A stretch of DNA of 64,000 bases from contig OZ018330.1 in the NCBI GenBank assembly GCA_963969495.1, positions 44,322,894-44,386,893 of the forward strand. Direction: 5' to 3'. The notes beneath the pieces are model-generated. The model worked only from the letters and a program-made list of their open reading frames with translations, was not told the origin of the DNA and searched no databases. Source of the DNA: Ceratothoa steindachneri. Taxonomy: Eukaryota; Arthropoda; Malacostraca; Isopoda; Cymothoidae. Position numbers and translations under genes: made by a program. Shown piece by piece: positions 10,689-25,125 of this stretch. The number at the start of each line of letters is the position of its first letter. Position 1 is the stretch's first letter.

Positions 10689-13290
10689 CTAGCTCTCGAA
10701 GGAGTTTCCTGGCCCTAAAACCAAAAGGCTTAGGGTATGACTGGCGTCTCTCGACGGCATAGGCACCATCGAGATCAGCTGCGGATGCAGTGAGAGTGGC
10801 ATCTCCCCAGCATCGACCAACAGGCTCTCAATGGGGGAAGTGCGGAAGGCACCGGTCGCAAGGCGAAGGCCGGTGTGGTGGATCGAATCCACCTTCCGCA
10901 ATAAACGCTCGGCTGCGGATGCATAAAACTCGCATCCGTAGTCGAGCTTCGAACGAACAAAGGATCGATAAAAAAGTAAGGCAGTAGCCCTATCAGCGCC
11001 CCAAGCGCTGAACGTCACGGAACGGAGAATGTCCATGGCGCGGGTACAAGAGACCCTAAGGCTGCGAATATGAGCCTCCCAGGTGAGGCGTTGGTCGAAT
11101 ACAAGACCAAGGAAACGGTGCGACTCAACCACATCCAGGCGCACCCCATTAAGAAACAAATCTGGGTCGGGGTGAAGCCGTGGATGGCGGCAGAAGTGCA
11201 CCACCTTAGTCTTGGCAAAAGAAAACCGAAACCTGTGCGCTTCGGCATAGCGAGAGACGCGGTTCAATGCCTGTTGGAGTCGACGCTCCAGAGTTGGCAT
11301 CTGGGCCGCGCCAAAAGAGATCGAAAGGTCGTCCACGTAGAGCGTAGCGAGAACATCTTCCGGCAGCACCGAGGTGATGCCGTTGATGCTCAGGGTAAAG
11401 AGTGTGACACTGAGGACACTTCCCTGCGGGACACCCTCTTCATGCTCCTTTGGGGCAGAGAGGGCTCCCCCCACCCGTACGCGGAATCGACGATCTCGCA
11501 AAAATTCAGATATAAAAATTGGGAGGCGTCCCATCGCCCCCATCGTGTGGAGAGTCTCCATGATACCGTATCGCCATGCGGTATCATAGGCCTTCTCCAG
11601 ATCGAAAAACACCGTGGCGTAGTGCTGTCTACGAAGGAAAGCCTCGCAGACGGCCTTTTCCAGTCGGAGCAGAGCATCCGACGTGGAGTGGAACTTGCGG
11701 AAGCCGCACTGTTCGGAAAACAGATGGCCTCCGCTGTCCAGGAAAAAGGCTAATCTAACATTTACCAATTTCTCCATCAACTTGCACACGCAAGAGGTTA
11801 GAGAGATTGGGCGGAAACCGGTCGGAGTAGAGTGATCTCTCCCCGGTTTGCGAAAGGCAAGCACAGTAGCGATTCGCCAGGAGTCTGGGAGAAGACCTTC
11901 CACCCAGATCCTGTTGAACAAATCTAACAGAAAGGCCATGCCTTGCTCACCTAGATGTCGAAGCATGGCGTACGGGACATCGTCCGGACCGTGGGCGGTG
12001 TCCGCGCACGAAGCGAGAGCGGAACGCAACTCGCTTACAGTAAACTTGTCGTTGAAGGGTTCTCCGCCTCTGGAGGTAAAGTCCAGCCGGCGGCCTTCCG
12101 CGACATCACGACGTTCATTGAATGCTGGCGGAGCAGCATCACCGCTAGAGAATGCAGAAATAGTGGTGGCAAAGGATTCTGCCACGGACGCGGGGTCCGA
12201 GATTGCGGTCCCATTCTCCTGGAGAACGGGAGGGGCGTCCTGCGAGAACTTGCCCCGAATCCTTTCGACTCGCTTCCACACCTCAGCTAACGGGGTCTTC
12301 CCGTTAAGTGAAGACACGTATGCCCGCCAAGAAGCCCGACGAAATTCAGAGACAGTGAAATCGTTCGGGCGGCGCTTATAGCGCATGTAGGCATAACGCT
12401 TCTGTTTGAGGGCCGTCTCACACTCGGCCGACCACCATGGGAGTGGTCGGCGTGCAAAACGGCCAGACGTCCTAGGAATAGTAGTCAGGCCCACGGCGAT
12501 AAGGTTGCCGCAGAAGAACTCAACGGCCTCATCTACCGACCTAAACTCCTCGACTGAGATAGAGAATTCAGTCATTTCCTGAAATGCAGGCCACCGCGCC
12601 CGCGCCAAGCACCACCGAGGTGGTCTCTCAGGCGGCAGTTGCCCTGAAAATGATATTTGAATGGGAAAGTGATCACTACCATGGAGGTCATTGACCACCC
12701 CCCAATCAAAATCAGGCTGTGCATCCGAAGAGCACAAAGATAGGTCAAGGCAAGAAAATGAAGCGGTTCTCGGACAGTGATGCGTAAACTCATCCACGTT
12801 TAGGACACCCATCTCAAGCTCTTCGATCAGATCGGCAAGGACTTGTCCCCTGGGATTTATGGAGTAATCTCCCCAGAGAGGATGCCTGCCGTTCAGATCT
12901 CCAAGCAAGAGATAGGGCCTCGGCAACCGTGCCACGACGCGGCGGAAGTCCCCTGCATCGAAGTCCGCTGACGGTGGAATGTACGCAGAAATGATAGTAT
13001 ACCTCCTATCCAGGTGCAGCTGCACAGCCACTGCCTGAAAGGAGGTATCTAAAGAGAAAGGAAGAACGGAGACATCATGCCGGGTGTAAACCGCGAATCC
13101 CCCAGCCCGGCCATCCCGCGGTGGTGGGGTTGCAAGACCCTTGTACCCCGGGAGGGCGGGCAGGGGCCACGCGCCTAGCATGGCCTCCTGCAAAAAAATA
13201 GCTAATGGGGAGCGGGACGAGACGAGCCTCCGCAGCTCCTCCCAGTTGGCCCGGAGTCCATGGCAATTCCATTGAAGGAATATGCCCTCC
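10689..13290 (-). pseudogene. LINE-A ORF2, endonuclease and reverse transcriptase
   Basis: The protein nicks target DNA and copies the RNA there. Endonuclease motifs are FLQWNCHGLRANW (about 13270), IFLQEAML, LLLGDLNGRHPLWG and NDLHGSDHFPI. RT follows: GFRPISLTSCVCKLMEK, FFDLEKAYDTAWRYG (catalytic D), EGVPQGSVLSVTLF and TLYVDDLSISF (catalytic DD). It is one frame for over 830 codons to a stop at 10689, where a frameshift separates it from RNase H. The frame also stays open upstream of 13193 to about 13440, but no in-frame ATG precedes the endonuclease, so its start is undefined. An alternative ATG at about 13436 (MASPTSPNKSS) is in another frame. Confidence 0.9.
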
Positions 13291-13457
13291 AGGCCTAGCT
13301 CGGAGGAGACGCGGGGGCCCTCCTTGAACTGAAGACCCTCACAGGAATGGCCGTGCGCTTCCCAGGGGCAGAACCCCGGGCGCTGGAGGCGCTGTCGCCT
13401 TCGAGGACTTATTGGGAGAGGTTGGGCTCGCCATGCGAGTCTTTTCCTCCCTCCGCC

Positions 13458-15631
13458 TCAAAACCCTAGGCGGGCGCTGCGGCTTCGGAGGCGGGGGGCC
13501 CTCTTTTCGAGGAACCACCGTCTCCGAGCCACTCGCCCCACCTCGGGGCGTGGGCGAAGGAGCCGAAGCTCCTTTCGGGGGACAGCTTTAGGAACCCCGG
13601 AAGATGGCCTAGCGACCATCTTCAGGGGTGTTGCCTCCTGTGAGTCTAACGACTCGGTGGAGGCGCATGGCCGTTTCGCCTTACCGGAAACGGTCACGCT
13701 GGGGGAAGAGGGGGGAGCCCTGGTTTTAGCCGGGGCAGGGTATGAACCCTTTTTGCCACCAGCTTTACCAGGGGAGCGCCCGAGTTGGGTAGAGCCCAAA
13801 GAAGGGCTCCGAATGGGTGCAGAAACAACCGTGCTCGTTGGCCTGGATGGGCCAGGAGCAGAGGGTGCCTTTCTAACTATTGAGGCATATGACGTCCCAG
13901 GCAGAGCCGGGCGCGCCAGGACCAAGTCCTTTGCCTCGCGGAAGGATAGTCGATCCTGGGCCTGAACAGCCAGGATTTCTTTCTCAAGGAGATATGCACC
14001 ACATTGCTTCAAAGAAGCAGGGTGCGGCTCTCTGCAATTTACACAGACTTTGGGTGACCCCGACTTTGCACGTCTACATGAGTGATTCGTATGGCCGAAG
14101 CGGTGACAGTAATAGCACCGCCGCAGCAGTGGCACGAATGCCTTCACGCGGTAGCGGTACCAACCGGCACGCACCGACTCAGAGAGCTTGTCACAGTCGA
14201 ACGTGATGAAGAGTGTAGGGGTGGGTCTCGAGGCCCCTCCCTGTTTTCTCATCACACGCTCGACCTTGAAAGCCCCATGGTCGGCCAGCTCTAGGGTGAT
14301 GTCCTCAATGGAGTAGTCAACGAGTTCCCTCGCATAAACTACTCCTTTCACAAAGTTCATGGTAGAGTGCGGCGTCACACTCACCGGGGTGCCATGAAGT
14401 GTCCGAAGAGCACTAATCTTGGCCGCCTCAGCGGGATTCGCCAGAAGGCTCCCGTCCGAGAAACGGGTTACCTTCGGCTCTCTACCAATTGCACTAGCTA
14501 ATCCTCTCCTCTGATCATGTTGCCCTTGGACAACATGGTGCCATCAGTGGAGCGAATAACAAGGAAGCGTTTGAATCCAGCGGGCTCGAAAATGCCAGGT
14601 AACCTCTGAATCAGGGGCCCCGATGTCATCGAGGCTCCGCCCTGTGCATTCTTGGTATTAGTCTTCTTTGTCAGGGGCTCCGCAACTGGGGGGGGGCAGA
14701 GGGGGCGGATGTGCCGATCTTGGCTTGGTCGCTTGCCAGAGTGGCAGCAGACCCATCCGTCCCCGCAGCCCCGAGTCTTTTTTGTCTTTTTAGTCTTTTT
14801 CCTTTTCTTTTTCGGAGAGGAGGGCGGGGAATGAACCCGCTTCTCACCTCCGCCGGAAGAAGCCCCCAGGCCAGATGGACCGGCCTCAGCCAGGTCATTC
14901 TCTGAAATGGAGAAGGTCCTGGTAGTCGTGGGGGCACCGGTCGGCGGAGATCCCTCCCCTCCTTGTACTGCTTCGGAAACCACAGCCGTTTGAGGAGGAC
15001 CTTGCATCGGGGCGGATTCGGGTTCGGTGCTTGGCGCCGAGCCCAGATTCCCCCCCATGGAAGGCCCTACCGTCTGAGGCTGGGTTTCCTCAAGGACCAT
15101 GTCTATCTTAGGGGGGGCCTCCAGTTGGCCATCCCCCCCCCAAGACATCGCAGGTCCCATTGGCAGTATCGTCACTAGTCTTCTTTGGGGAGGCATGGGC
15201 CTTGACCCCGGCAAGGTTCAGTATTCTTGCCAGCAGGTCTTTTGAGGGAAGCGACCGAAGGGGCCTGGCTTCCCTCTCCCCCCTAAGGGGGTTTGCCCTA
15301 CCGAGCCGCTTCAATGCGGAGCGGCTGGCTAAGGGCTGCCTGCTGGCTTTCTTGGCAGTCCCCTTGGAAAGAACAGAGGGGACTGCCGCTGGTAAAAGGG
15401 AGGCGCCCGAAAGCACCTCCAGAGAAGGGGGTGAGGGGGAGTCCCCTACACCCGTAAGCGAAGGAGAGGAGTAAGCCTCCTCTCTGGTTAGAGATATATG
15501 GAGGGTCCCCTGAGCAAGCACAGGGGGGGAAGGACCTCCATTTTTTTGCTGGAGCTGCCCAAGGGCGGCTCCGTCGATGTTATAGGCGAAGTTGGGGGTT
15601 GGGGTTTTTTTTTAAACTCATCATTGGGCAT
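13458..15631 (-). pseudogene. LINE-A ORF1, gag-like RNA-binding protein
   Basis: Nucleic-acid-binding protein that packages the element RNA. The start ATG at 15631-15629 gives MPNDEFKKKPQPP. A 1-nt slip in a C-run near 15525 shifts the frame into the segment ending LTREEAYSSP, and a further change near 15200 moves to a Pro/Ser-rich, Lys-rich region (15214-14498). The last open block (14384-13458) carries two knuckles, CYYCHRFGHTNHSC and CVNCREPHPASLKQC, after a segment with VVYARELVDYSIED. The knuckles and preceding domain match X-element/Jockey-type ORF1 proteins. It ends just upstream of ORF2. Confidence 0.85.
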
Positions 15632-15862
15632 GGTGACCCTCTTTTTGACACGGGACGCAATCGCGCATCATCTCTCGCAGTAGCCCGCACTGCGAGAGGT
15701 GCTTACAAGCCCGGCAGAGCCAGGCGCCGCCATTTAAGACCACCCCTCCCGCCTGGTGGCCTGGCAGTCCATCGGCATGGCAGCTCCACCTTGGACACGG
15801 CGTAAAAATTAATAGATTGTGAAGAGGAGAGGAAAAGGGATGTGAGGAAGGTATGGGTGGGG

Positions 15863-15875
15863 ACTGAAGTTTTCA
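15863..15875. repeat. Target-site duplication of LINE-A, right copy
   Basis: ACTGAAGTTTTCA, identical to 9428-9440, at the 5' end of LINE-A. Confidence 0.95.
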
Positions 15876-16545
15876 AAGCAGAGTATTGAGGCAAAACATA
15901 GAGCAAATAGGGACCTAGGATACATTAACAGGAATGTTAGCTACAAGAGTAAAGAGGTTATCCTTAAATTCTACAACTTGTATGTTAGGCCACATTTAAG
16001 AGTACTGTATACAAGCATGGTCACCACATTTTAGACATGACATCAACCTGCTAGAGTCAGTACAAAGTAAGGCAACAAAAATAATACCTTCCCTGAAGCA
16101 CCTTGAATATGAAGCTAAACTGAGGGTACTAAATATGTTCTCATTTGAGGGGAGATATGATTGAGCTTTTTAAAATCTGTTCTGGGATGGATAAGTTGCA
16201 TTTTAGCAAGTTATTTGAGTTGGAAGGTAGTAATATGACTAAGGGTCACCACTTAAAAATTAAAAAAGAGAGATGCAGGTTGGATGTTGGAAAATCTTTT
16301 TACACCAATAGAGTGGTAGATTACTGGAATAGTTTGCCATCTGAGATAGTAGACAGTCCAAACTTGAATGTTTTCAAACGCATATTATATGGGGCAGGCA
16401 TATTCTGGACTCATTCCTGTGGATGCAGTTTTTTATTATTGTATATTATGATTGATTTGGATTTTGATGAGTCTTGATGATGATGCCTTTTGTTTGTGAC
16501 TTACTCCTGTGGATGATTCTAATTGTATATTGTAGATGCATAATC
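15863..16545 (+). pseudogene. CR1-like LINE, right half and 3' UTR
   Basis: Continues the copy at 9118-9440. It begins with the duplicated ACTGAAGTTTTCA and then encodes an LVRPHLEY-like block (near 15980), RGDMIELFKICSGMDKL, KKERCRLDVGKSFYTNRVVDYWNSLP and a final NVFKRI segment. The 3' UTR (16440-16545) carries GATGATGCC and reappears inverted at 18835-18982. It has an internal frame change before 16145. Confidence 0.87.
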
Positions 16546-16567
16546 TGACACAATCCTATAAATTGTT

Positions 16568-17312
16568 TAAATAAGTTTTGCAATTTGGATATAAGAAAAG
16601 TGCTTTATTATTTTTCAATATAACTACCCTCGACTTCAATGCACTTGGGCCACTTGACCCTGAGGCTTTGAATTCCTGACACCAGAAATCTTCCAACTGC
16701 TGTTCAATCCACTCCTGGACGGCGAGCTGGCCATCTTCATCATCCCCAAACCAGCATCCACGCGGTGCAGCCTTGAGCTGGTGGAATAAAAAGTAGTTGC
16801 TAGGGACCAGATCTGGACTCTATGGGGGGATGGTTGAGCTCCTTGAATCCACACTCGCTCAGGGAGGCTTGTGCAACTCTGGACTTGTGGACTTTAACGA
16901 CGTTGAAGTCGATCATGGGGCATGAGGTTTCTAGGGACCCAACCGGCAAAGACCTTGGTCATGGCCAAATTGTCGTGGATGATGTTGATAACACTTCCAT
17001 GTGATATTCCAAGTTCTCGTTCAACTTCTTCCACCTTCACCCGTCTGTTTTCAAGGATCATCCTCTGCACATGGGTCACATTGTCCTTATCAGTCATCTT
17101 CAAGGGACTCACGACCATGGCGGAACTCCCTATTCCAGAAGCAATGGTTGCATAGGAAGGGGCGGTGTCGGTGTACACTGCAACCATGCATTCATGTATC
17201 TCTTTTGCATGCTTGCCTTCCTTGGTCATAAATTTGATCAATGCCCGGTGCTCAACCTTCTCCATTGTTGAAAAATTTGTGACTGACAATCTGCGATCAG
17301 CTACTGCTATCT
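16568..17312 (-). mobile_element. Mariner copy 2, internally deleted and end-truncated
   Basis: Same family as 2042-3334, opposite strand. The left end lacks the terminal CGAGGGGCGG and begins in TAAATAAGTTTTGCAATTT. The right end stops inside the 5' region (GATCAGCTACTGCT) and runs straight into a LINE-A 3' fragment. The transposase N-terminus (MEKVEHRALIKFMTKEG) and C-terminus (LVPSNYFLF) are present. The middle is missing at exactly the junction seen in copy 3 (ACTTCAACG, G/TCAAAGTCCACAAG). No complete transposase. Confidence 0.88.
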
Positions 17313-18181
17313 GACGACTGCCTACTTGGGCATAAGTCGCCGGAATCAAGACAGCCTAGCACTAGGCTACTTTAAAATATGAATATGAAAACGATAAAAA
17401 AGGAAGATCCCAACAATCAGGAAGCAATCTCCGGCATTGGGGGTAGGTGCCCTTACCCCTGGCGCAGGAGCGTGCGACCTACAAAAAAAACCCCAACTAG
17501 TTAAATACAAGGGAGAAGGCCAGCCTCTCCCCCCCCCAAAGTCAACCAGTCCACCAGTCAATGTGCATGCACTCATCCCGAGTACAAAGGACAGGGGGTA
17601 GCGACCCCGCCTATCCCGGTACCGGAACAGGTAACAGGCGCGAAGATCACCCAGACTGGGACATTCAACAAGTGTGCCGAACAGTCTGGGGAACAATGCA
17701 GTCGTCACAATAGGGTGCAGGCGAGCGCTGCATCAAATAGCGATGCGTCACACAAGTGTATCCGATTCGGAGATGACAGAAAGCAACCTGAAGCCGTCAC
17801 GGCATTGGGGGATAGGTTCATGGGAACAGTCGCGGCGCAAAGGCATGCAACATTAAGTTCCCTTCGACCGTCTCCCATCTTCTTTGCCAAGCAGTCCGAA
17901 GAGCTGTCCGTATTCCTGCCATGTAATCAGTGTGAGGAAGAGCGAAACGCTGGTCCGGTCGCACAATTCCTACATGTCCAGGAACCCAGCAGAAGATAAT
18001 CTCGACATCTGCCCGGATCGTCAAAACCGTGGCGTCACGGATATCCCGAACCAGGGAATGCGGAGAGCACTCAAGGCATCGCGTAATCTCCCGTACCAAG
18101 TGGTGTATTGCCACCAGTTCAGCCGTGAAGACACGCAGCACAGGGCAGAACCCCGCTGACCTCAAACAGAGGGGATACGGT
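17313..18181 (-). mobile_element. LINE-A 3' fragment (RNase H part), copy 2
   Basis: Closely follows LINE-A 9465-10480: shared CTTGGGCATAAGTCGCCG and, on the minus strand, FCWVPGHVGIV, TAWQRRWETVEGNL and FTAELVAIHH. Several short deletions remove the D motif region and the GNERA segment. It stops at GGGGATACGG and is followed by unrelated CR1-like sequence. Confidence 0.87.
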
Positions 18182-18830
18182 TGGCTTGAGAAGGTCAGCA
18201 TCTACCCTGTGAAATTAGAGGCTGACCAGAGAAAGTTGTGGGAGAGGTTGTATGCAAAGCGATGAGGTAGGATAGGAATACAGGCTATCTGAAGGAAGGA
18301 AGAGAGGCTAAGCTGGGGCCGGACGGGGCGCTGGATCCCGTCAGCACGGCGGCCAGGATGGCAAATCGCGCACCCCTTACGGGGGGAAAGTCCTAGAAAA
18401 CATGGTGCCTGACCCTACTGCCTCCGCCCTTCAAGCCTGCCATAATAACCACACTGGATGTATGTGTGCCAGAAGAACACTCCCCTCCAAAGCTCCAATA
18501 CACATCAAAACACTGGTTGCAGCAAACCTGGGGCACGAGGGGCCTAAGATCTTCAATTCCCTTCCAAGGCGAGTCTGAAATACCACAGGGTGCCTGGTGG
18601 AAAAGTTCAAGGCTGAGCTTGACAAGTTCCTGGAAATCCTACGGGATGAGACTCCCATCCTGGGATATACAGCCATCTACCAGGCGGCCTCAAACTCCAT
18701 ATTGGACATTGTGAACCTCCTGAGTAGGAACACCAGGGCTGGGATCAGTGGTAGCCGACTATGACTGTAAAGGATCAACTTCTGGACCACATCAAGTAAA
18801 TCAAGTAAGTAAATGTTATGTTATGTTACC
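18182..18830 (+). mobile_element. CR1-like LINE 3' end (second subfamily)
   Basis: Forward reading gives a LEA-QRKLWERLYAKR block near 18210-18260, then KIFNSLPRRV, VEKFKAELDKFLEI and YQAASNSILD near 18540-18700, a typical LINE C-terminal tail. The 3' end is a short-repeat tail (AAGTAAATCAAGTAAGTAAA, then TTATG repeats). Frame is broken in several places. Confidence 0.7.
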
Positions 18831-18834
18831 ATAT

Positions 18835-18982
18835 AAAATGTAAACAATCCATAGGATTGTGACAGATCATGCATCTACAATACCTATACAATTAGAACAA
18901 TCCACAGGAATATCAAAAACAAAAAGCATCATCATCAAAACTCATCAAAATCAATCATAATATACAATAATAAAAAACTGCT
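18835..18982 (-). mobile_element. CR1-like 3' UTR, inverted copy
   Basis: Reverse complement of 16420-16558: shared ATCCACAGGA, GCATCATCATC and AATCATAATATACAATAA. No coding sequence. Confidence 0.8.
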
Positions 18983-20082
18983 AGACATCAGACATGCCAG
19001 GTGAGTACAAAGTGCAACAGGCTGTACAGGGTACCTACCCGCTGCAGGGTTGATAGCCTTCGGGCATAACCTTAAATTGGGACTAAGTTAGTAAACTAAG
19101 TAGGTTAGGTCTATCCAATAATATAAATTATAAACTCATTATAAAAATTCCAGCGAAGCATTCTGGACACAAATTCACAGGGTGGGATGTTTACTTGAAT
19201 CATTATATATATTTTTTTTTGCTAAAATCACTTGCGGTGACCGGCACCACTTTTTTATTTTCAATTTAAGATGCTTACAAACATGTGGACCAGACAACGA
19301 GATAAGAAACAACATGCACAATACTGAATGATAAAACGTCTGAATACACTGAAAAATAAACTTTTAAACGATAATAACAAAATCCTAGGACAGTTTTAAT
19401 TGATGACAACTTACAGGTAAACAAACAAAAACTATAAACACTAGAAAAAGAGTAAATAAAATAAAATTAGTATCAGACTAAAATACTATATATCAAGAAG
19501 CGATCATTTAAACAAAAGGTGCCAAATAACATTTGATAAAAAAAAATAGTGGATAGAAAATGGAATATTAAATCATAAACAGATAAGATAAGCCATCACA
19601 CGCTGCCGCAGGTTGATAATATAGATCTGGAGTCACAGGCATAAGCCTCTTCCATGAAGTCTTCTGTAAGAATTCTGTAAGAATAATCTGTATTCCTATA
19701 TGAAATGCTTTCCTATTTGGAGGTGCCGAAGAAAAGGCATTAAGATTTGGAAACCCGAAATGAACTGAATATGATCAAATTTGAGTTGGTAATCGTAATA
19801 TAGCTTTATCAAGAAATTTACTAGTAATGATGTAATACACGCCATTTAGAGGCCACCGGATGAAATAAAGTAAATCATTAAATTTAAGAATGCACGCGAT
19901 TTTGAGATCAGTGAGGAATAAAAAAAAGAAGAGAGACAGTTCATTCAAACAATGATGACACTAATTACACCAACTAAAAGTACTTATAGAGGCACCATGG
20001 AACGTAATTGGCTCCATAAAAAAATAAGTAAAAACATAATATTTTAAAAATTGCATATAGAACAGAGAAACCTTTTTTCAGT
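18983..20082. other. AT-rich spacer, nothing recognised
   Basis: No ORF, exon or repeat was identified on either strand. A 10-T run lies near 19211-19220. Confidence 0.5.
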
Positions 20083-20754
20083 GTTAATCTGGCGACTACC
20101 TAGAAGAGCAAAAGTCACCGTAATTATCCATAGCATAATGCTAAGTTAAATTAAAAAAGGTGAAAAAGACACACACACAAAAAAAAAACCCAAAGCAAGA
20201 AGAAATCACGCCCTGGCGTCGGGATACAGGCTCGCCTCCCCCACCCGCAGAAACATGCGACCAACACGAAAAAAAAATGAGATAGTTCACAAGTCTGTGT
20301 GCATGAACTCGTCAAAAGTACGGAGGGGCAAGTGGTAGCGATCTCCGGTCATCGGGGTACCGGGACAAGTAGCATTCGCGAAGATCACCCAGACTGGGAT
20401 ATTCAACAAGAATGTGCTGAATAGTCTGTGTGATAACGCAATCGTAGCAGTAAGGTGCAGGCAAGCGCCCCGCCAAATGGCGGTGCGTTCTGCTAGTATG
20501 CACAATTTGAAGACAAGAGAAAGAGAGCGGAAGGCATTGTGGGGTTGGTCCATGAGAACAGTTGCGGCACAATAGCACGCAATGTTAGGTTACTTTCGTC
20601 CGTCTCCATTCTTCTTGGTCTGGGACCTCGCCCTGTTACTTGCCATGTAGTCGGTGTGAGGAATAGCGAAATGCTGGTCTGGCCGCGCAGTCCTTGTAGA
20701 ATCATAGGCACCCTCGTCAGTGTACTCATTTCCTGTAAAAACGAAATGGAAATT

Positions 20755-20757
<3 letters not shown>
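20083..20757 (-). mobile_element. LINE-A 3' fragment, copy 3
   Basis: The 3' UTR resembles LINE-A (CTGGCGACTACC, AAAGTCACCG). The minus strand encodes RPDQHFAIPHTDYMA and YCYDCVITQTIQHILVEYPSLGDL, the C-terminal Cys-His motif. It is more diverged than copy 2 and is cut at its 5' side by the TA repeat. Confidence 0.85.

Positions 20758-20838
<81 letters not shown>
20758..20838. repeat. (TA)n microsatellite
   Basis: About 80 bp, uninterrupted, at the edge of the LINE-A fragment. Confidence 0.97.
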
Positions 20839-22841
<2,003 letters not shown>

Positions 22842-22845
22842 AAAG

Positions 22846-22860
22846 TGGTGCCCAAGGTAG
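22846..22860 (+). other. Gypsy-1 primer-binding site
   Basis: TGGTGCCCAAGGTAG starts 4 bp after the LTR end. TGG at the expected place fits priming by a tRNA 3' CCA end; the tRNA was not identified. 22861-23196 is untranslated leader. Confidence 0.65.
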
Positions 22861-23196
22861 TTTAATTATCTCTCATCAGTTCATTCGTTCGTAAAATTCA
22901 TTTTCACCGTCACGTGTGTTATATTTTCGGAGGTCGAATTCCGCCGCCTCACTCGGTTCTATTTTTTCTCGTTGGACTTATATTTTTCCCGAATGATTTT
23001 TCGACACGTGCTCGTTTTCAATCATAAGTTGATCTTAACATCCGTAAGTGATCCCTTAGCAATTTCATAAAACTAATTATAATATACAGTAATAAATAAA
23101 AAGAGTGACCAATTTTCAATAATTTATTTTTTCAAATATTTACGTTAAAGTGCGCGAATTGAATTTGTGCATACACACACTTTTATTTTTCTATAA

Positions 23197-24525
23197 ATGG
23201 ATTATAACGGAGCCCCGAGTTACGTCCCAACTTCGGGCACAGTAACAACCACGAAAGCATCCTCTCTAGCAACAACAACAACGACATATTCATCCACCTA
23301 ATACTCCCCCGCAAGAATTCTCCCACTCAACAACGCCCTTTTCCCCACTCCCTCTACGGTTCAGCTTACGCCATTCGACCCACAAAATCCCATTGGCTGG
23401 TGAGAAATGGTGGAGCTCATCCTATTACACTAAGCAGTTCCCAAGGACCATAGAACAATCGTCGTGGCCCAGAAATTACCTCTAAGTATTTTTTTCCACT
23501 TTTAAGAGTATTCTGCTTGATGGGGGTAATTTCTGGTTCTTGGGGAAGATTCAAGAGGGCGTTCATGGGGGAATTTGGGAGGTGACAAATTGAGGACCTG
23601 CGGATCCTTCTCGATACGCAGGAGATGGGAGACAGGTGCCCCACGCATTTTCTGGACCATCTCAAGGCCCTGGCACATGCCAAGGGAGCACAGCTTGACC
23701 AACTCGAGCCACTCATAACTGAGATATTCATGCGTGGGATGCCGGATCAAATTAAGCCCCTTACATTAATGTCCTTCTTAGCGAACGTGGAGAAGATGGC
23801 AGAGGCGGCTGAGGCCGTGTATAACAACCAGGCACCAGGGCGTTTAGCGATGAAAATAAGGAGCGTGACACATCATACAATTCTAATGTTAAACACCACT
23901 CACATGTATCAATTTCTCAGGTTAAGTCACCGGCCGGGGCTCCTTACAACCAGCGAGGACTCCCTCAGGATGAATCCTCCCATGCTTCGGGTCTTTTATT
24001 CGTTCTGGTAAGGATTGAAATGGACATTCGTGCTCTAAAGGTGCGAACGTTTCTTTACAGAGAGCAACATCGTGAGCAGTACAGATGAGTCAGACGTCGT
24101 TCCTCCTCCCGAAAAAGGGAACTCCAGCACAAGAGGTGAGACACAACAGTTTCATTCCAAACCTAGACCTAATTCCTCCAATCCTGACAACTCTCAGGGT
24201 AGCTGCTGGTACCATGCTAATTATGGGAGCAACGCTGTCCACTGTGTTCAGTTTTTGCCGTTTTTACCGGGCATCATCTCATGCCCACAACTTTAACCCT
24301 CATTCTGGCGTGCTGCTCATACTGCTATCTTTCAGGCTTTTGCTCGTACCCCCTCAAATTTGGTGCAAGAGCAGAAAAATGCTCAAGCCCTTGCTCGTAT
24401 CATCAAAATGCTCAATCTTCATCTCAAACTGCGCCTAGACTAACTTCTCTACCTGCCAACCTACACAATTCTACGGGTTCTCTTACCCAATTTTCACCTT
24501 CAGCACAGGGAACTTTAAACTGAAT
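23197..24525 (+). pseudogene. Gypsy-1 gag
   Basis: Capsid-like protein. The ATG at 23197 gives MDYNGAPSYVPTSG; stops follow. A capsid-start motif LTPFDPQNPIGW lies near 23370. The clearest block is 23640-23840: FLDHLKALAHAKGAQLDQLE and FMRGMPDQIKPLT, resembling the capsid of arthropod Gypsy elements. A knuckle-like CWYHANYGSNAVHC lies near 24210. Frame changes at about 23410, 23600 and 23850 destroy it. Confidence 0.78.
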
Positions 24526-24531
24526 TCGCAA

Positions 24532-25110
24532 GTGATACGTGGGTCTGTCACATCTGCAACCTCATCCCATCATCAGGTCGATCCTCCATTTAGTATTCAT
24601 GGCCCACTCTCTGGTTTTTCCTTCCTGGTTGACACTAGCGCTCAATGCAGTGTCATTCCAGCCTCTTCAGTCGAGAAAGATTGCCTTTCTCTGAACTTAT
24701 CCTTAAAGCTGACAATTCATCGGACATAAGGACTTATGGGAGGCGTATCCTTGAGCTCTCTCTCAGGTTAGGTCGTGTTTTCCCATGGACGTTCATCATT
24801 GCCGACATTGACATGCTAATTTTAAGCCTCAATTTCCTTTCCGCGCACGACATTCTCGTCGATTCTCGTTGCCACAAGCTTATCGACAGAACCACGACCC
24901 AACAGTTGCTGGTTCCTTCTTTCCTTCCACCAGCTCCCTCCTCTGTTCATCTCCCTGCAACTGCTACCCACTTCCAGCAACTTTTGCGGGAGATCCCAAG
25001 CCTCTGTCTTCTTCATTCTAAAGACAGGCCTATTAAGCACAATGTGTTGCACAGAATATACAACAGTAGGACTAGTTTTCTCACCTACCCGTTAACTGGC
25101 CCCGGATAGA
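24532..25110 (+). pseudogene. Gypsy-1 retropepsin-like protease
   Basis: An aspartic protease that would cut the polyprotein. The active-site block is FLVDTSAQCSVIPAS, where DTGA is usual, so the glycine has become serine. The domain continues in another frame from about 24645 (WTFIIADIDMLILSLNFLSAHDILVD, read in part). Ends before the RT. Confidence 0.78.
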
Positions 25111-25125
25111 CTTACCCTAATAAAG

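Larger units (their letters stand above)
9441..15862 (-). mobile_element. LINE-A: near-complete I-like non-LTR retrotransposon
   Basis: A 6.4 kb insertion inside a CR1-like LINE with a perfect 13-bp target duplication. Minus-strand order is 5' UTR (15862-15632), gag-like ORF1 with CCHC knuckles, ORF2 (apurinic-type endonuclease, RT), RNase H, 3' UTR and poly-A (poly-T at 9441-9454). An endonuclease-RT-RNase H layout with a knuckle ORF1 fits I-like clades. It is GC-rich compared with its surroundings, consistent with a recent arrival. A few single-base frameshifts inactivate it. Related fragments lie at 6.4-8.3, 17.3-18.2 and 20.1-20.8 kb. Confidence 0.92.

Noticed and set aside
11070..12381. 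Open frames on the plus strand over LINE-A (for example 11070-11753, 11848-12381)
   Set aside because: Antisense shadows of ORF2, whose endonuclease and RT motifs are on the minus strand.
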